Position numbers and translations under genes: made by a program. From NCBI GenBank assembly GCA_030141605.1, contig JAQGDQ010000236.1, forward strand, positions 216,001 through 280,000: a stretch of DNA of 64,000 nucleotides, given 5' to 3'. Under the pieces are notes generated by a model. That model saw nothing but the letters and a program-made list of their open reading frames with translations. It was not told the DNA's origin and ran no database searches. Numbering within the stretch: the first letter of the stretch is position 1; every line of letters begins with the position of its first letter. Below, in pieces: positions 53,181-64,000 of the stretch. The DNA is from Tubiluchus corallicola (Eukaryota; Priapulida; Priapulimorpha; Priapulimorphida; Tubiluchidae).

Positions 53181-56100
53181 CCTGTGGCTAAAGGAGACGA
53201 CAAGAAAAATGAAACGACTGCCGATGCAACAAAGAAAGCCGCCGCTGCCAAGGGTCCGCATCGCAATTCTCATGGTACCAGGACATCTACTGCCTCCACT
53301 ACTTCATCCGGTGTGCTTATGGTGGGGCCAAACTTTAGAGTTGGAAAGAAAATTGGCTCCGGGAACTTTGGAGAACTTCGATTAGGTAAAGTACATAAAG
53401 CAATTGGGTTCTCTGAGCATAACAAATGGCTTAACGAAACTGCTCCATATCAGGCCAATTAGCTTCTTTGATTAGATTTACTTTTCCAGATTTGCTTTTC
53501 GAAATGTGTGGCATTTATTTACTTTCATTATTTTATATTTTAAATTGTCTTCAATTTGAAATCTAATGTACTGCAGATTAAAATTAATACATTAATGTAC
53601 TATCACATCAAAATTTACTTTAGTTGAAAAATACAAATTGTTACCTAGTGTTGATACATTTTCAATGTTTAATCACTACATCAATTTGCATCATTTTTGT
53701 ATTTTTAAGGTAGGTTAGAATTATGGATTTTTGAGTTTTTCTTGTTAAAGTTAAGAATTATACTATTTATTTGTATAAAATTTAATTTGCTGGCCTATAC
53801 TATGCATAACACTTGTATAAGACACGTAGTTTTTTTCTTAATGCAATTTGTCAATTCCAAATCACTGTCTCTGTCTTGTCTAAAAGTCTATACTTAAACT
53901 ACCAAAAGTTTAACTAGTACTTAAATTCAACAATTATTTAATTCTTATTCCCATGTGTTACAGTGACTTGTTTGGCTGTAAAAATTGAGTTTGTGTGATA
54001 ATGCACAGAGCCAGTAGCCATACTCCGCACATTTTATAGACTGGACTTTCACCATTATCTCTTCCATTCATTCACTCTATGCTCCATGATTTCACTCTCA
54101 CATGCTGCCGCAAATTTTGTAAGCTGTTGCTGGATTGATTAGCCAACGTATTCACCACTGATTGTAAACTTCATCCTCTAATTGTCCACATGCTTTTCTC
54201 GGCTTCAGTGTGCTCCTAATAGCTGAGTTTGCTCGTGCGGCAATTGATTACTTTTAGCCTAATTATCTGCTGTTAGTTTCTGCTTGATTAGTTTGCGTGT
54301 TTACGTATCGTTGACAACACTCGAGGATGCCCAGATAAATGAGTGAAATAAACTTATTACAAAGAAATTATTTCTTGATTCGAAGTGTTATAGTTTTCAC
54401 TACAAGGTATTCTTGAATGACAGAGGACCTAGTTTTAATATTTTGACATCTGGTCTTGAACTTTAAACTGCCCCACCACGGTTTCTGTGTGATTGACTGG
54501 AATTTTCTCCTGTTATAAACCCAAATTCTCAATTCCAGTTGTGCCTCTTGCAGTTTTGCACTGACTGACTAATTGACGTGCATTAAATAGTAAGAAAAGG
54601 CTTTAAGTCTAAACAAAATTTAGAGACAACATGGAATCCAAGTAACTTTTTTGAAATTAGTGATTTATTGATTTTTAATGTGCTTGATACATGGCTGTTA
54701 CATGTCTTTTTCATATTACTCAGTGCTCATTTTAGAACTATACTTCTTTTTATTGTAGGGAAGAACCTGTATAATAATGAACACGTTGCCGTCAAGTTGG
54801 TAAGTCAGTCTGTCGTGATATGTTAATTGCGTTCTAATCTACTAATAAGATGCTATCCAAAATATTTCTGGCAGTAGCTGCAGTAATTTAAAATTTTACT
54901 TCAAAAGATGTTACAGAAGCAATCTACATGCATTTTGCAACCAAGAAACAGAAATTACATAAAAAAGTGTTATGCAAACATTATAAAATTATTCTTTGAG
55001 TTTCACTTGATTTTATCTCATAGGTTTTTTTTATTTTACTGGAATGTTTAAACCTGTCATTTTAGTTAGCTGCTGGTCGAAAACATTCATAATTTTTAAC
55101 CGTTTTTTCTGTTTTTTCTAGGAGCAGATGAAGTCACGTGCTCCTCAGCTTCATCTTGAATATAGATTTTACAAAATGCTTGGGCCTTATGGTAAGTCAT
55201 CACTTTTAGCTTTCACATGGCAGCACTGGTTAAGAAAGTGAATTGTAAATACCATCTCTAATGTTTTGAGATAAAAACTTTCATAACTGGTTTATACTGG
55301 ATATGTGGCTTAGTATGCATAACAGGTACTGGAAGTCTCTGAGTTTGAGCCCACTACTGTTTTGGTGGTAACAGGGTGAGGGAATGTGTGGGTGAGCACA
55401 ACGTGCACTCAGATACAGTTTTGAGAAGTGAGCAAATGGATGAGTGACCACTGGGAAAACTGCTTCTGCATGCTTTCTTGTGGCAAACTTCTTATGTCTA
55501 TTCTTCTTTCAGAAGATAGATGAACATTAATCAGAACATGTCTAGAGGTTATTTTTAGTAATTATGTTGCTCCTGTCATGCACAAGCATCAGCATTAACT
55601 AGGTCTTGCCATTGAAAGCTGATTCTCACATATAGTGTATGAAGAATATATGGAAATATTTAAAAAAACTATTGAAAACATACTTGGAATTTTTATTTGC
55701 TGCAAAAATAGGCTGTTAGCAAATGTCTCAAAGTTGTTCTGTATTCATTGTGTAACAGGGCAGCCTTCTTGCACTAAGTAGTCTAAGCCTTGTTGCACTA
55801 AGTAGTCTAAACCTTGTTGCACTAAGTAGTCTAAGCCTTGTTGCACTAAGTAGTCTAAGCCTTGTTGCACTAAGTAGTCTAAGCTTTGTTGCACTAAGTA
55901 GTTTAAGCCTTGTTGCACTAAGTAGTCTAAGCCTTGTTGCTCTAAGTAGTCTAAGCCTTGTTGCACTAAGTAGTCTAAACCTTGTTGCACTAAGTAGTCT
56001 AAGCCTTGTTGCACTAAGTAGTCTAAGCCTTGTTGCATTAAGTAGTCTAAGCCTTGTTGCACTAAGTAGTCTAAGCCTTGTTGCACTAAGTAGTCTAAGC

Positions 56101-59100
56101 CTTGTTGCACTAAGTAGTCTAAGCCTTGTTGCACTAAGTAGTTTAAGCCTTCTTGCACTAAGTAGTCTAAGCCTTGTTGCACTAAGTAGTTTAAGCCTTC
56201 TTGCACTAAGTAGTCTAAGCCTTGTTGCACTAAGTAGTCTAAGCCTTGTTGCACTAAGTAGTCTAAGCCTTGTTGCACTAAATAGTTTTTGCCAAGTCTG
56301 TAGCATTCACATGTGTATGAATTTGTCATTTTACTCCAGATGTTCATGTCCATGTGATGTTTCTGTTTTTTGCGTGTCTCTTAACTGAAGGTATCGTCAT
56401 GTAGACCTATCTATTGTGTGTTTCTTAAATGACTCTATGAATAAGTACACTTAGGGCATTCATTCTTTCTGCTTGTGTTATTAATTGATATAGTCAGTTC
56501 TACAGTTTATTTTTGGCTGCATGCATTCAAAGAATCTGCTAATGCTAGTCATGCAGAACACATGCTACTCTGTTGAGGCAGTGGCTTCTTTCTCTTATGC
56601 TCTAATTGAAGCTTAATCTTGTGCCATCTATTAACAAATCAGCATCTAAAGTTATTGCATAGTACAGTGTATGTACACATGTTCTTGTGTAGACAAATTG
56701 GTAAAGCTCAGTAAAGTATTTTAAGAGGGGGGGGTGCATAATCATTTCTTACTTTTATAGCTGGTATTGGTATGTAGCCAGGTAATATTTGCATTTGTTT
56801 ATTGTTAAAGCAAATTGAAGTTTTCCAACCAAATAGACTTTGCTTTACAGCTAAATTTCATGTCTATGTAACTGAATTGCTGAATAGAAGAATCGGATGA
56901 AGTTTACAATTTTCCACACAATTTAAATGCACCCACCCTAAACCAACCCTAACTCTAACCCTACCCCTAACCCTAATCCTAATCTTAACCCTAAACCAAC
57001 TCTAACCCTATCCCTAATCCTAACCCTAAACCAACCCTAACTCTAACCCTATCCCTAACCGTAATCCTAATCCTAACCCTAAACCAACCCTAACACTAAA
57101 CCTATCCCTAACCTTAATCCTAATCGTAACCCTAAACCAACCCTAACTCTAACCCTATCCCCAACCCTAATCGTAATCCTAACCCTAAACCAACGCTAAC
57201 ACTAAACCTAACCCTAACCCTAATCTGCTTCACGAACTAATTTCTTGTGTGTTGGGAATTGTAAACTTTATTCGAAAAATCTGCCTGTTTAGTATGGATT
57301 CTTCATTAAGTTTCTGCTTTTGCATATTATGTGCATGTAAATGGTACATTATATAAGCTACTTATATAGGCTAAAGATTTATTTACATGGCATATTTTTG
57401 CGAAATTTAAGGTAGTTGTGTGTGACATTCTGATAAGAAATAAGGTTTGTAAGTTAGTAACGACCATACGTTATTAGAAGAATCTGTACCCAAAGTTATT
57501 TTACGTTTTCTGTAATAGTATTGTTCAATTTCCTGTGACTGCTATTTCGTAACTGACTTATTTTTCAAGCTCAAAGTATCTTTTGAATACTTGTGTGCAG
57601 TTGATCTGTAGCTAGTGTGCCATGTGTAATGGATCTGTATGTTTCGCTGTATGTGGTGGATCGTTGTCATTCCTTATGCACTGGATCTATGCTTTGCTGC
57701 ACCATGCTATTTGTAGTGCTGTGGTTATGTGTCATGTGCCCCTAATCTGTACTATGTAGTATGTGGAGAACAGATTTTTCTATGCATGTGGTATATGAGG
57801 TTATCATGAGTTATATGTGATAGCATTTTGTCTAGCTCCACGAATTATATGAATTACTAAGATTTTCCTGTTTTCTAATTGAGCCTTTCAAACAAATTAG
57901 AGAAATACCATCTGATACAATATTATATTGCATTTTTTCAAATTTTTAAAATTACCCCTGTGAGATGAAATGATGACTAGGTAAGTCTAAACAGATTACA
58001 CAAGTCACAGACCTGTCATTACACGCATGATTGTTCTTAAAGTTTGTAATATGCAGTAGCTAAGAATAAGTTGTGTTTGTTTATTACAGAAGGACTACCA
58101 GCTATATACTATTTCGGACCATGCGGCAAGTACAATGCTCTCGTCATGGAACTTCTCGGCCCGAGTCTAGAAGATCTTTTTGATCTTTGCGATAGGAAAT
58201 TTGCACTGAAGACTGTCGTCATGATAGCGTTGCAGTTGGTGTGTACACTTAAATTACGTTTTATTATAGTTTAATGTTAATAAACAGTTTGAGCGTGCAC
58301 TCAAATTGTATTTTGCCAGGTTGTTTAACATTAGTAAGTGATCACATTTTCTAAAATTCTGCTGTTTGCCATTTGGAGAAAGTCATCTTATTAATCCTAT
58401 AATTATATGAACATTTTGGTAACTCCGAGATTATACACCTTTATAGTTATGCACTAGCCCACTAATGGAAATACTAGGCTTAATCTCTAGTAAACACTTA
58501 GTAAACACTAGTGATCACATTTTCTAAAATTCTGCTGTTTGCCATTTGGAGAAAGTTGTCTTATTAATCCTATAATTATATGAACATTTTGGTAAATCCG
58601 AGATTATACACCTTTATAGTTATAAAGTTATACACTAGCCCACTAATGAATATACTTGGCTTAATCTTCAAATCCCTCCCATTAATCTTAAGTTTACTCA
58701 GTTATATAATGTACTTACTCACTATCATGTAAGGTACAACACTCCACTTCATATATTATTATGAGTGTTTTGTAATTTTGTTTTTTACAATTTATTCCAT
58801 ACGCATTTGTAAGCTGTTGTAGCTGTGGTTAGCTAGGTCATTGTCCTAGTACTAAAAGTTTGTTTCATAATGCTGTGTTAATAGCATTTTTTAAATATCT
58901 CTTGTAGATAACATTAATAGAATATGTGCATTCCAAGTATTTAATATACCGAGATATAAAGCCGGAAAATTTCCTAATCGGCAAACACGGGAGTCCAAAA
59001 GAGCGATCGCTAAACGTGGTTGACTTTGGCCTAGCAAAAGAGTATATAGATTCAGATACACATAAGCACATACCATATCGAGAGCATAAGAGCTTAACAG

Positions 59101-62100
59101 GAACTGCTCGTTATATGAGCATCAACACACATTTAGGAAAAGGTAAGATATGAATATCACTCGTCATATCAGGAAACAACTTGTACTTAAGGAAAGCTAG
59201 AAAATTACTTTTTCTGTTTAAATGGATTATACGTAAATTATTGTGTACGTGAAATTTATGCAGCTGTGATATTTGTTGTTGAATTATGATTAATTGATTA
59301 ACTATTGAATTATTTGGTGTGATTAATTTATGAAGGCGTGGTGTGAATTATATTTATTAATTTATCAGTTTTTTTATCAAAATCACAGAAGTTTCATATT
59401 AGTCAGCACAAATATTTTATGAATGTTTATGCGACACACACAATATTAGTTTTTCTTTCATTACATAAAGCATGTTTGTTCTTGTCTATAGTATTTAAAT
59501 TGATTTCTCTAAATTGTAGAGCAAAGTCGAAGAGACGACCTAGAAGCACTAGGACACATGTTCATGTACTTCCTTCGTGGCAGCTTACCATGGCAGGGCT
59601 TGAAAGCAGATACATTAAAAGAGCGGTATCAGAAAATCGGCGACACAAAGCGATCAACGCCTATTGATGTGCTTTGTGAGAAGTTTCCTGGTACGTGCAG
59701 TTTTAAATAACATCTCTATTTGTCGTTTCTATTACTCTCATTTGATTGGCCAGGCAACCAGAGGTGTGGCTTAACTATCTGTATCCTTAATTTTCCAAAA
59801 TAATTGTTTTTTTGAAAGTGGAAATGCCTCGTAACATTACAGAATACCTCTTTCATAAAATTTATGGAATTAGTGGCCTGAAAATAAACATTTAGGAGCT
59901 AGGCAGATCGCAGGACTTGAAAATTTAATTGCCTCGTTTCCAGACCGCTTTGTTGAAAATGTAATGGATATTTTATTAGGTTGACAAATAAAATTATTAA
60001 TAAAAGAAAGTTGATATATGTACCTTAATAAGCCTTCTCTTAATGTACAAAGCAATTCAATTCCTTTAACTTTATTTTCACACACATACCTATTTGTTGC
60101 TGTATAAATTTCTTTTCTACGGGTCTGCTTAATCATTCTCTATTTAGCTTTTGTAATGATTAAGCAGGCGTTTGTACATACATAATTAGTGCATAATTTA
60201 CTGTATCAATTTCTTTTCTACTGGTCTGCTTATTCATTACCTATTTGCCTTCTGTTAAATACTTAGTTAGCGCATAATGTTCTATACTGTAGGCTCTGCC
60301 CATATAAACTGTTTGTACATTTGCAAAAAATTTACCATCGTAATAAAAAATTGATAAATAGAAGTTAGTTTACCAATTTCACTTTCCTCATCAGACTTTT
60401 CTATACTATAATTTCTCTTTTTTGTTTTTGAACAGAATTTGGTCAGTACTTAAGATATGTGCGACGGTTAGATTTCTTTGAGATGCCTGATTATAACTTT
60501 TTACGAAAAATCTTCCTTGATCTCATGGAAAGTAAAGGATGGGAGAATGACTTGGAATATGACTGGATAGGTCATACTTCTATAGTAAGTGTACTTTTTT
60601 CTGTACAAATTTTGAGATGTAATTAACAAGTGAAATTTGCTTCAAAATGAATATCTGAGACTTTGACCTCAGACAAGTCATTCGCCATCTGATTATGGTC
60701 TTATTATGTGCTATATGGTTGCTTAGCTACGGCCAAATCACGTTGAAAATGCCGTCTGATCACCGGAGTTAAGCAACCTAGAGCCTGGAGGAGGTCAAGT
60801 GACCCAATGGCCATATGTAGAGGAGTAAACCTTCCAAATTAGGAGTGGAGCCCCGAAGGCAGACCAGTGCAGCATGCTCACTGACTCTGGCAGCTCCTGC
60901 AGCCAACCTGGTGCCAAACGTATCGCTCCGCTTTCCTTTGGACTACACCAGGGAGGAAGAGAGGGGGTTCCTGTTGTCTGGGCAACTCAGGATCTCCATA
61001 CACCTTGCCCAGGCGTGCGCCCCGGAGAGGCCACTCCAGTGGTTCAAGGATCGGATTGCTCAGCCACAGTCGACGCTGCAGCTCCATCAATGTGATCAAT
61101 AACTGACTCTCTTGGTGCACACTCCATTGTCTTCCGAGGCAGAAGGATGCCTACCACATGATTGCTTCATGTAAAAATGTGGTACTTGATCCTCAGCAGA
61201 AAAGAAATTAAACAGCCTAAAGTGATAGTTGTAGCATTACAACAACCCTGGAACAGCAAGAATGCACTGTTTTCACAAATAAATTGTTTTTGCATTAATT
61301 CAAAAGTGGCTTTTAGAAAGGACCTTTGTATTTCGATGAGTCCTAGGATCTTTTATTCAGGGATTTTTCCATTCCGGCTAACTTTCCACCTACTCATAAT
61401 ATTGTTTAAGTTTGTATATTTGTATTAATAGCATTTAATGCTTCATATTTTCACACTGGCTGGTCTTTGTGTTAATACTATTTAGTTGTTTTCATACTGT
61501 CTCTATTTGGCTAAGTTTAAATTAATTTTTGTTTATAGATGACTCCTATGGGTTCGGTATTAAAACCGGAATTAAATACTTCCCCCGCTGGCAGGGGGAG
61601 GCACCAGAGTCAACCTAATAAGGTTTGTAGACTTTCTACATTTAGGTTAAAACTTAAATTAGAAACAGTTGCATAATTACGTTTAGCTAAAGATGGACTT
61701 CCGCGTAATAACTTCGCATTTACTTTTACTAATAAATAATAACTCCACTTACAATGAAACGAAAACACTAATTAGTTAGTTAGTAATTATGTAAACTATC
61801 TGTAATAACTTTTATCTATTCTTTGACTGCTTAGCTGCTTGAATAGGTAGAGATCTTGATTTTCAACAGTTAATCAGTTATGTGGGATGCATAAATACGT
61901 GAATAATTAATTGTTGTTTACCTTTATGTAGGTACAGCAAAATAAATCTTATCAATCGGGTTTACTCACTCCCAACCTTGCACAACAGAATCAGTTAGCT
62001 GGCTCTACTCAGGTAAGCACTGTTATTACCTGCTAATTGATTTGTCTAGGTTGAGTTTTAGACATTTTACAAGCACATAAGTAATTATTATAACACGTAT

Positions 62101-63037
62101 TGAAAGTATTCTTGGTGCCATTGCTAAGAACTGGCAAGGAATTTGGATATTTACCCTTGTTTGTTTGTTTTCTGTCTGTCCATATTGCATCTCAGGAAAT
62201 TATGGACTAATTTCAATGGAACTGTGTTGAAAGATGAGCCATCGCTCAGCTTGGGACCAAAAAGTATTGCCCTGGTTATAGTAATGATGGGAAATCCGAG
62301 AGAATATAGAGAATGCACTTGGTGACTAGTGTCTAGTTTGCATTGCCAGTTACAATAACAAATTCTCTGCTTACTGTTTCTCGTAAGTTACCAGTGTCGT
62401 ATAATGTTCACTAGACTAATGTTCAAGTGTTTTAATAGTACAGCAAAGCATAAATCTTCACTTAGCATTGTTAGCGACATCTTGTTTTAATGACACTGGA
62501 TATCTGACACCTTTTACCTTTTTTTCGCTGACACACGAACACTTTTGCCTTGTTTTAAGTATTCAGAATTTATTAACTGTGCTTTGATGCTTTGTAAAGA
62601 TACCAGAGGTAGCAGAAATTACAACTAGTGCTTGTTGGAAACTACTACAATGTGTTATTATTGCATGATTTATTACTGCACCTTGCTAAACCACTGACTG
62701 CGTTCAAGGTAATGAGTCATTGTCAGTGTCAAATAAAGTATTGCGACCAAAGTTTTACCACAAGTCACCAATAGCATTTATACTGTTTTGCTTGTCAACT
62801 TTTCCTTTCTATCTTTCTGCTGTCGGTAATGTTGGTTGCTAAGTCTGTGTAATTTTTCTCTTTGATGGTTAGGTTGTCAGTTCTACATATGGAGATCTGA
62901 ATCCGGATGATCCAACTGCTGGTGCATCCATGACGCCAATCGCTGCTCAACCAGAAGTAGACGTCGTCGAAGATACAAAATGTTGCTGCTTCCGTAGGAA
63001 AAAGAAAACAAAGAAGAAAACAACAAGAAGAAAATAA
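53178..63037 (+). CDS. CSNK1G: Casein kinase 1 gamma (CK1γ), complete, ten coding exons, 450 aa
   Basis: Exons: 53178-53385, 54759-54799, 55122-55191, 58090-58238, 58908-59142, 59520-59690, 60436-60584, 61539-61622, 61932-62012, 62873-63037. All have GT-AG borders and closing phases (the 55122 start is uncertain by one base). The product is a membrane-associated Ser/Thr kinase of the CK1 family; in animals CK1γ phosphorylates Wnt co-receptor LRP6. Visible features are the P-loop GSGNFGEL (60-67), ATP-binding K82, YRDIKPENF with catalytic D172, DFG 195-197, SIN in place of APE (227-229), the CK1 signature [15 protein letters not shown], and a C-terminal CCCF (433-436) followed by a Lys/Arg tail. 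The tail is the γ-type palmitoylation and membrane anchor. The length is typical. Confidence 0.97.
53955..54404. other. CSNK1G intron 1 segment, possible solo LTR
   Basis: The segment starts TGTTACAGTGACTTG, contains AATAAACTTATTAC and ends GTTATAGTTTTCACTACA, giving TG…CA borders and a poly(A)-like hexamer. I see no target duplication, so the call is weak. Confidence 0.25.
55762..56290. repeat. 24-bp minisatellite, about 22 units, in CSNK1G intron 3
   Basis: Unit CTTGTTGCACTAAGTAGTCT plus AAGC, with sparse variants (TTTAAGCC, TTCTTGC, CTCTAAG, GCATTAAG). The period is a multiple of three, which opens two overlapping minus-strand frames of 192 and 202 codons repeating LLSATRLR and LVQQGLDY. 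These are repeat artefacts. Confidence 0.97.
56931..57224. repeat. Interstitial telomere-like (CCCTAA)n array with a 54-bp higher-order period
   Basis: Degenerate CCCTAA hexamers (CTCTAA, TCCTAA, CCGTAA variants) recur in a fixed order starting AAACCAACCCTAAC. Most blocks are nine hexamers (54 bp) and one is shortened to about 36 bp. The array ends in purer CCCTAACCCTAACCCTAA at about 57,200-57,222. Confidence 0.92.
58338..58675. repeat. 173-bp tandem duplication in CSNK1G intron 4
   Basis: GTGATCACATTTTCTAAAAT at 58338 recurs at 58511. The following TTCTGCTGTTTGCCATTTGG and ATATGAACATTTTGGTAA blocks match with few differences. Confidence 0.9.
60724..61157 (+). mobile_element. 5S-headed SINE-like element, copy 2 (truncated head)
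   Basis: Starts CTACGGCCAAATCACGTTGA and follows 5S to about base 66 (AAGCAACCTAGAGCCTGG), then jumps straight to AGGAGGTCAAGTGACCC. Compared with copy 1, about 140 bp are missing, including the 5S C-box. It keeps the rest of the body and has an extra GAGGCCACTCCAGTGGTTCA block near its end. Flanks ATGGTTGCTT (60714-60723) and ATGATTGCTT (61158-61167) look like a target-site duplication. Confidence 0.7.
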
Positions 63038-64000
63038 CCTTGTTAGACATTGTTTCATTTTCATCATAAATGCCATGCATTCTTGCAGCGTGGTTTCTGT
63101 TGTCATGACAACTGACCAAGTTGACTCCTTAAGCTTTTTACTCTTGTTGTGGCACTCCATGCTTAATCTATCTGCTGTCATCTTTTGCCCATTGCATCTA
63201 TTTTATACATGTGCAGTTACAGAAAGGCTTGAAATTTAGATATTTGTGCTTGCACAGTTTTCGGGTGCAGAACATTGATTTCCTTGCATTACATTTCAAT
63301 CTACGTGTACGTGTTTTGCTCTATGCAAACAGAAAAGGTAGTAATATCGCCATGCAGAGATGAACAATTGAGGTGGCGTTTAGATAGACACACTGCAGTA
63401 CGGTTTTGGCTTCTATTGCCAGAGTTCGCAGTAATTTTGTTTCTGTGATGTAGAGCTTCACAGACAACGACATTTTTCTTTCTTTGCCTTTTTTACTGTT
63501 TGTAAACATCGTCAAGTTGGCCATAATTTATTTAGTCAATAACTTCTTTGCTAAGTAATGATGAAGTCATTTCAAAAGCTGGAACTTGTTGTCGCAGCTG
63601 GTTAATTTTGATTGACGTCCAGTACGCATTCGAAGACTCTCCTGTTACATTATGGGTGTTTTACATTACCATTCAAAAATACTGCAGAGCAGATTTTCTT
63701 CAGCCATTTTCTGAAATGCAATATGTGCAGCCTTCATGTATAATGACTACAATTGAAGCATTTTAATTTAGTGTGCTATATTTACTATTTATTTGTTTTA
63801 TAATATTGTAAAGAACCCCAAAGCTGACCAAAGCTATGAAAACCTTCAGCTGTATTTTTTTATGAATAAACTAGTCACCCCTCTAACAAAATTTCAATTT
63901 TTTGTCTATTTTTGCTGTTCCACTGTGACATCTTTTGGTAAAGATGGATGCTTTCAGCCTGCATTCAGTTTTGTTGCAGAAAAATTCACTTTCTAACAGT
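63038..64000 (+). other. CSNK1G 3' UTR and downstream flank
   Basis: No further coding frame was recognised. The clearest AATAAA is at 63865-63870, about 830 bp after the stop, and could be the poly(A) signal. Short open frames here have no recognisable domains. Confidence 0.5.

Noticed and set aside
55728-56353. Two overlapping minus-strand frames of 192 and 202 codons with 8-residue repeats
   Set aside because: They are translations of a 24-bp minisatellite inside a CK1γ intron; the period being a multiple of three keeps frames open. No start context or conserved domain.

Overview
The window is nuclear DNA from an invertebrate animal. It is AT-rich, with long introns, GT-AG splice sites, many small transposons and CR1/jockey-like LINE relics. 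I cannot fix the phylum. The two conserved genes show a metazoan with centrioles/cilia and a CK1-gamma kinase. Peptide-type GPCRs, a 5S-derived SINE-like repeat and a repeat familiar from marine invertebrates suggest a cnidarian, lophotrochozoan or similar animal, but that is inference.

Layout. The minus strand from about 50.5 kb to base 1 carries most of CEP120, a centriole elongation protein. Eighteen coding exons join in phase; the first N-terminal exon was not found, and the C-terminus lies beyond the left edge. The plus strand from 53,178 to 63,037 carries a complete ten-exon casein kinase 1 gamma gene of 450 aa. The two genes are head to head. From memory, human CEP120 and CSNK1G3 on 5q23.2 have the same order and orientation, so this looks like old microsynteny.

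One CEP120 intron (4,628-31,443, about 26.8 kb) holds, on the opposite strand, four intronless class A GPCR genes. Three are recent paralogues, each in a 5.4-7.3 kb direct duplicon with the same promoter-like block, leader, poly(A) signal and downstream 56-bp minisatellite (about 38, 7 and 23 units). The fourth is diverged, and no minisatellite follows it. The duplicons are separated by a foldback-like element whose inverted arms are short tandem repeats. All four receptors lack the TM3 cysteine and any ECL2 cysteine, and carry NMxxY instead of NPxxY.

The rest is repeats inside introns: three pogo/Tigger-like MITEs, a CAGTG-ended MITE containing a 5S rRNA-headed element, a second copy of that element, a dispersed ~650-bp family, several minisatellites, and an interstitial telomere-like array with a 54-bp higher-order period.

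All exon structures were derived by hand from reading-frame continuity, splice signals and remembered family sequence. No alignment or database search was run.
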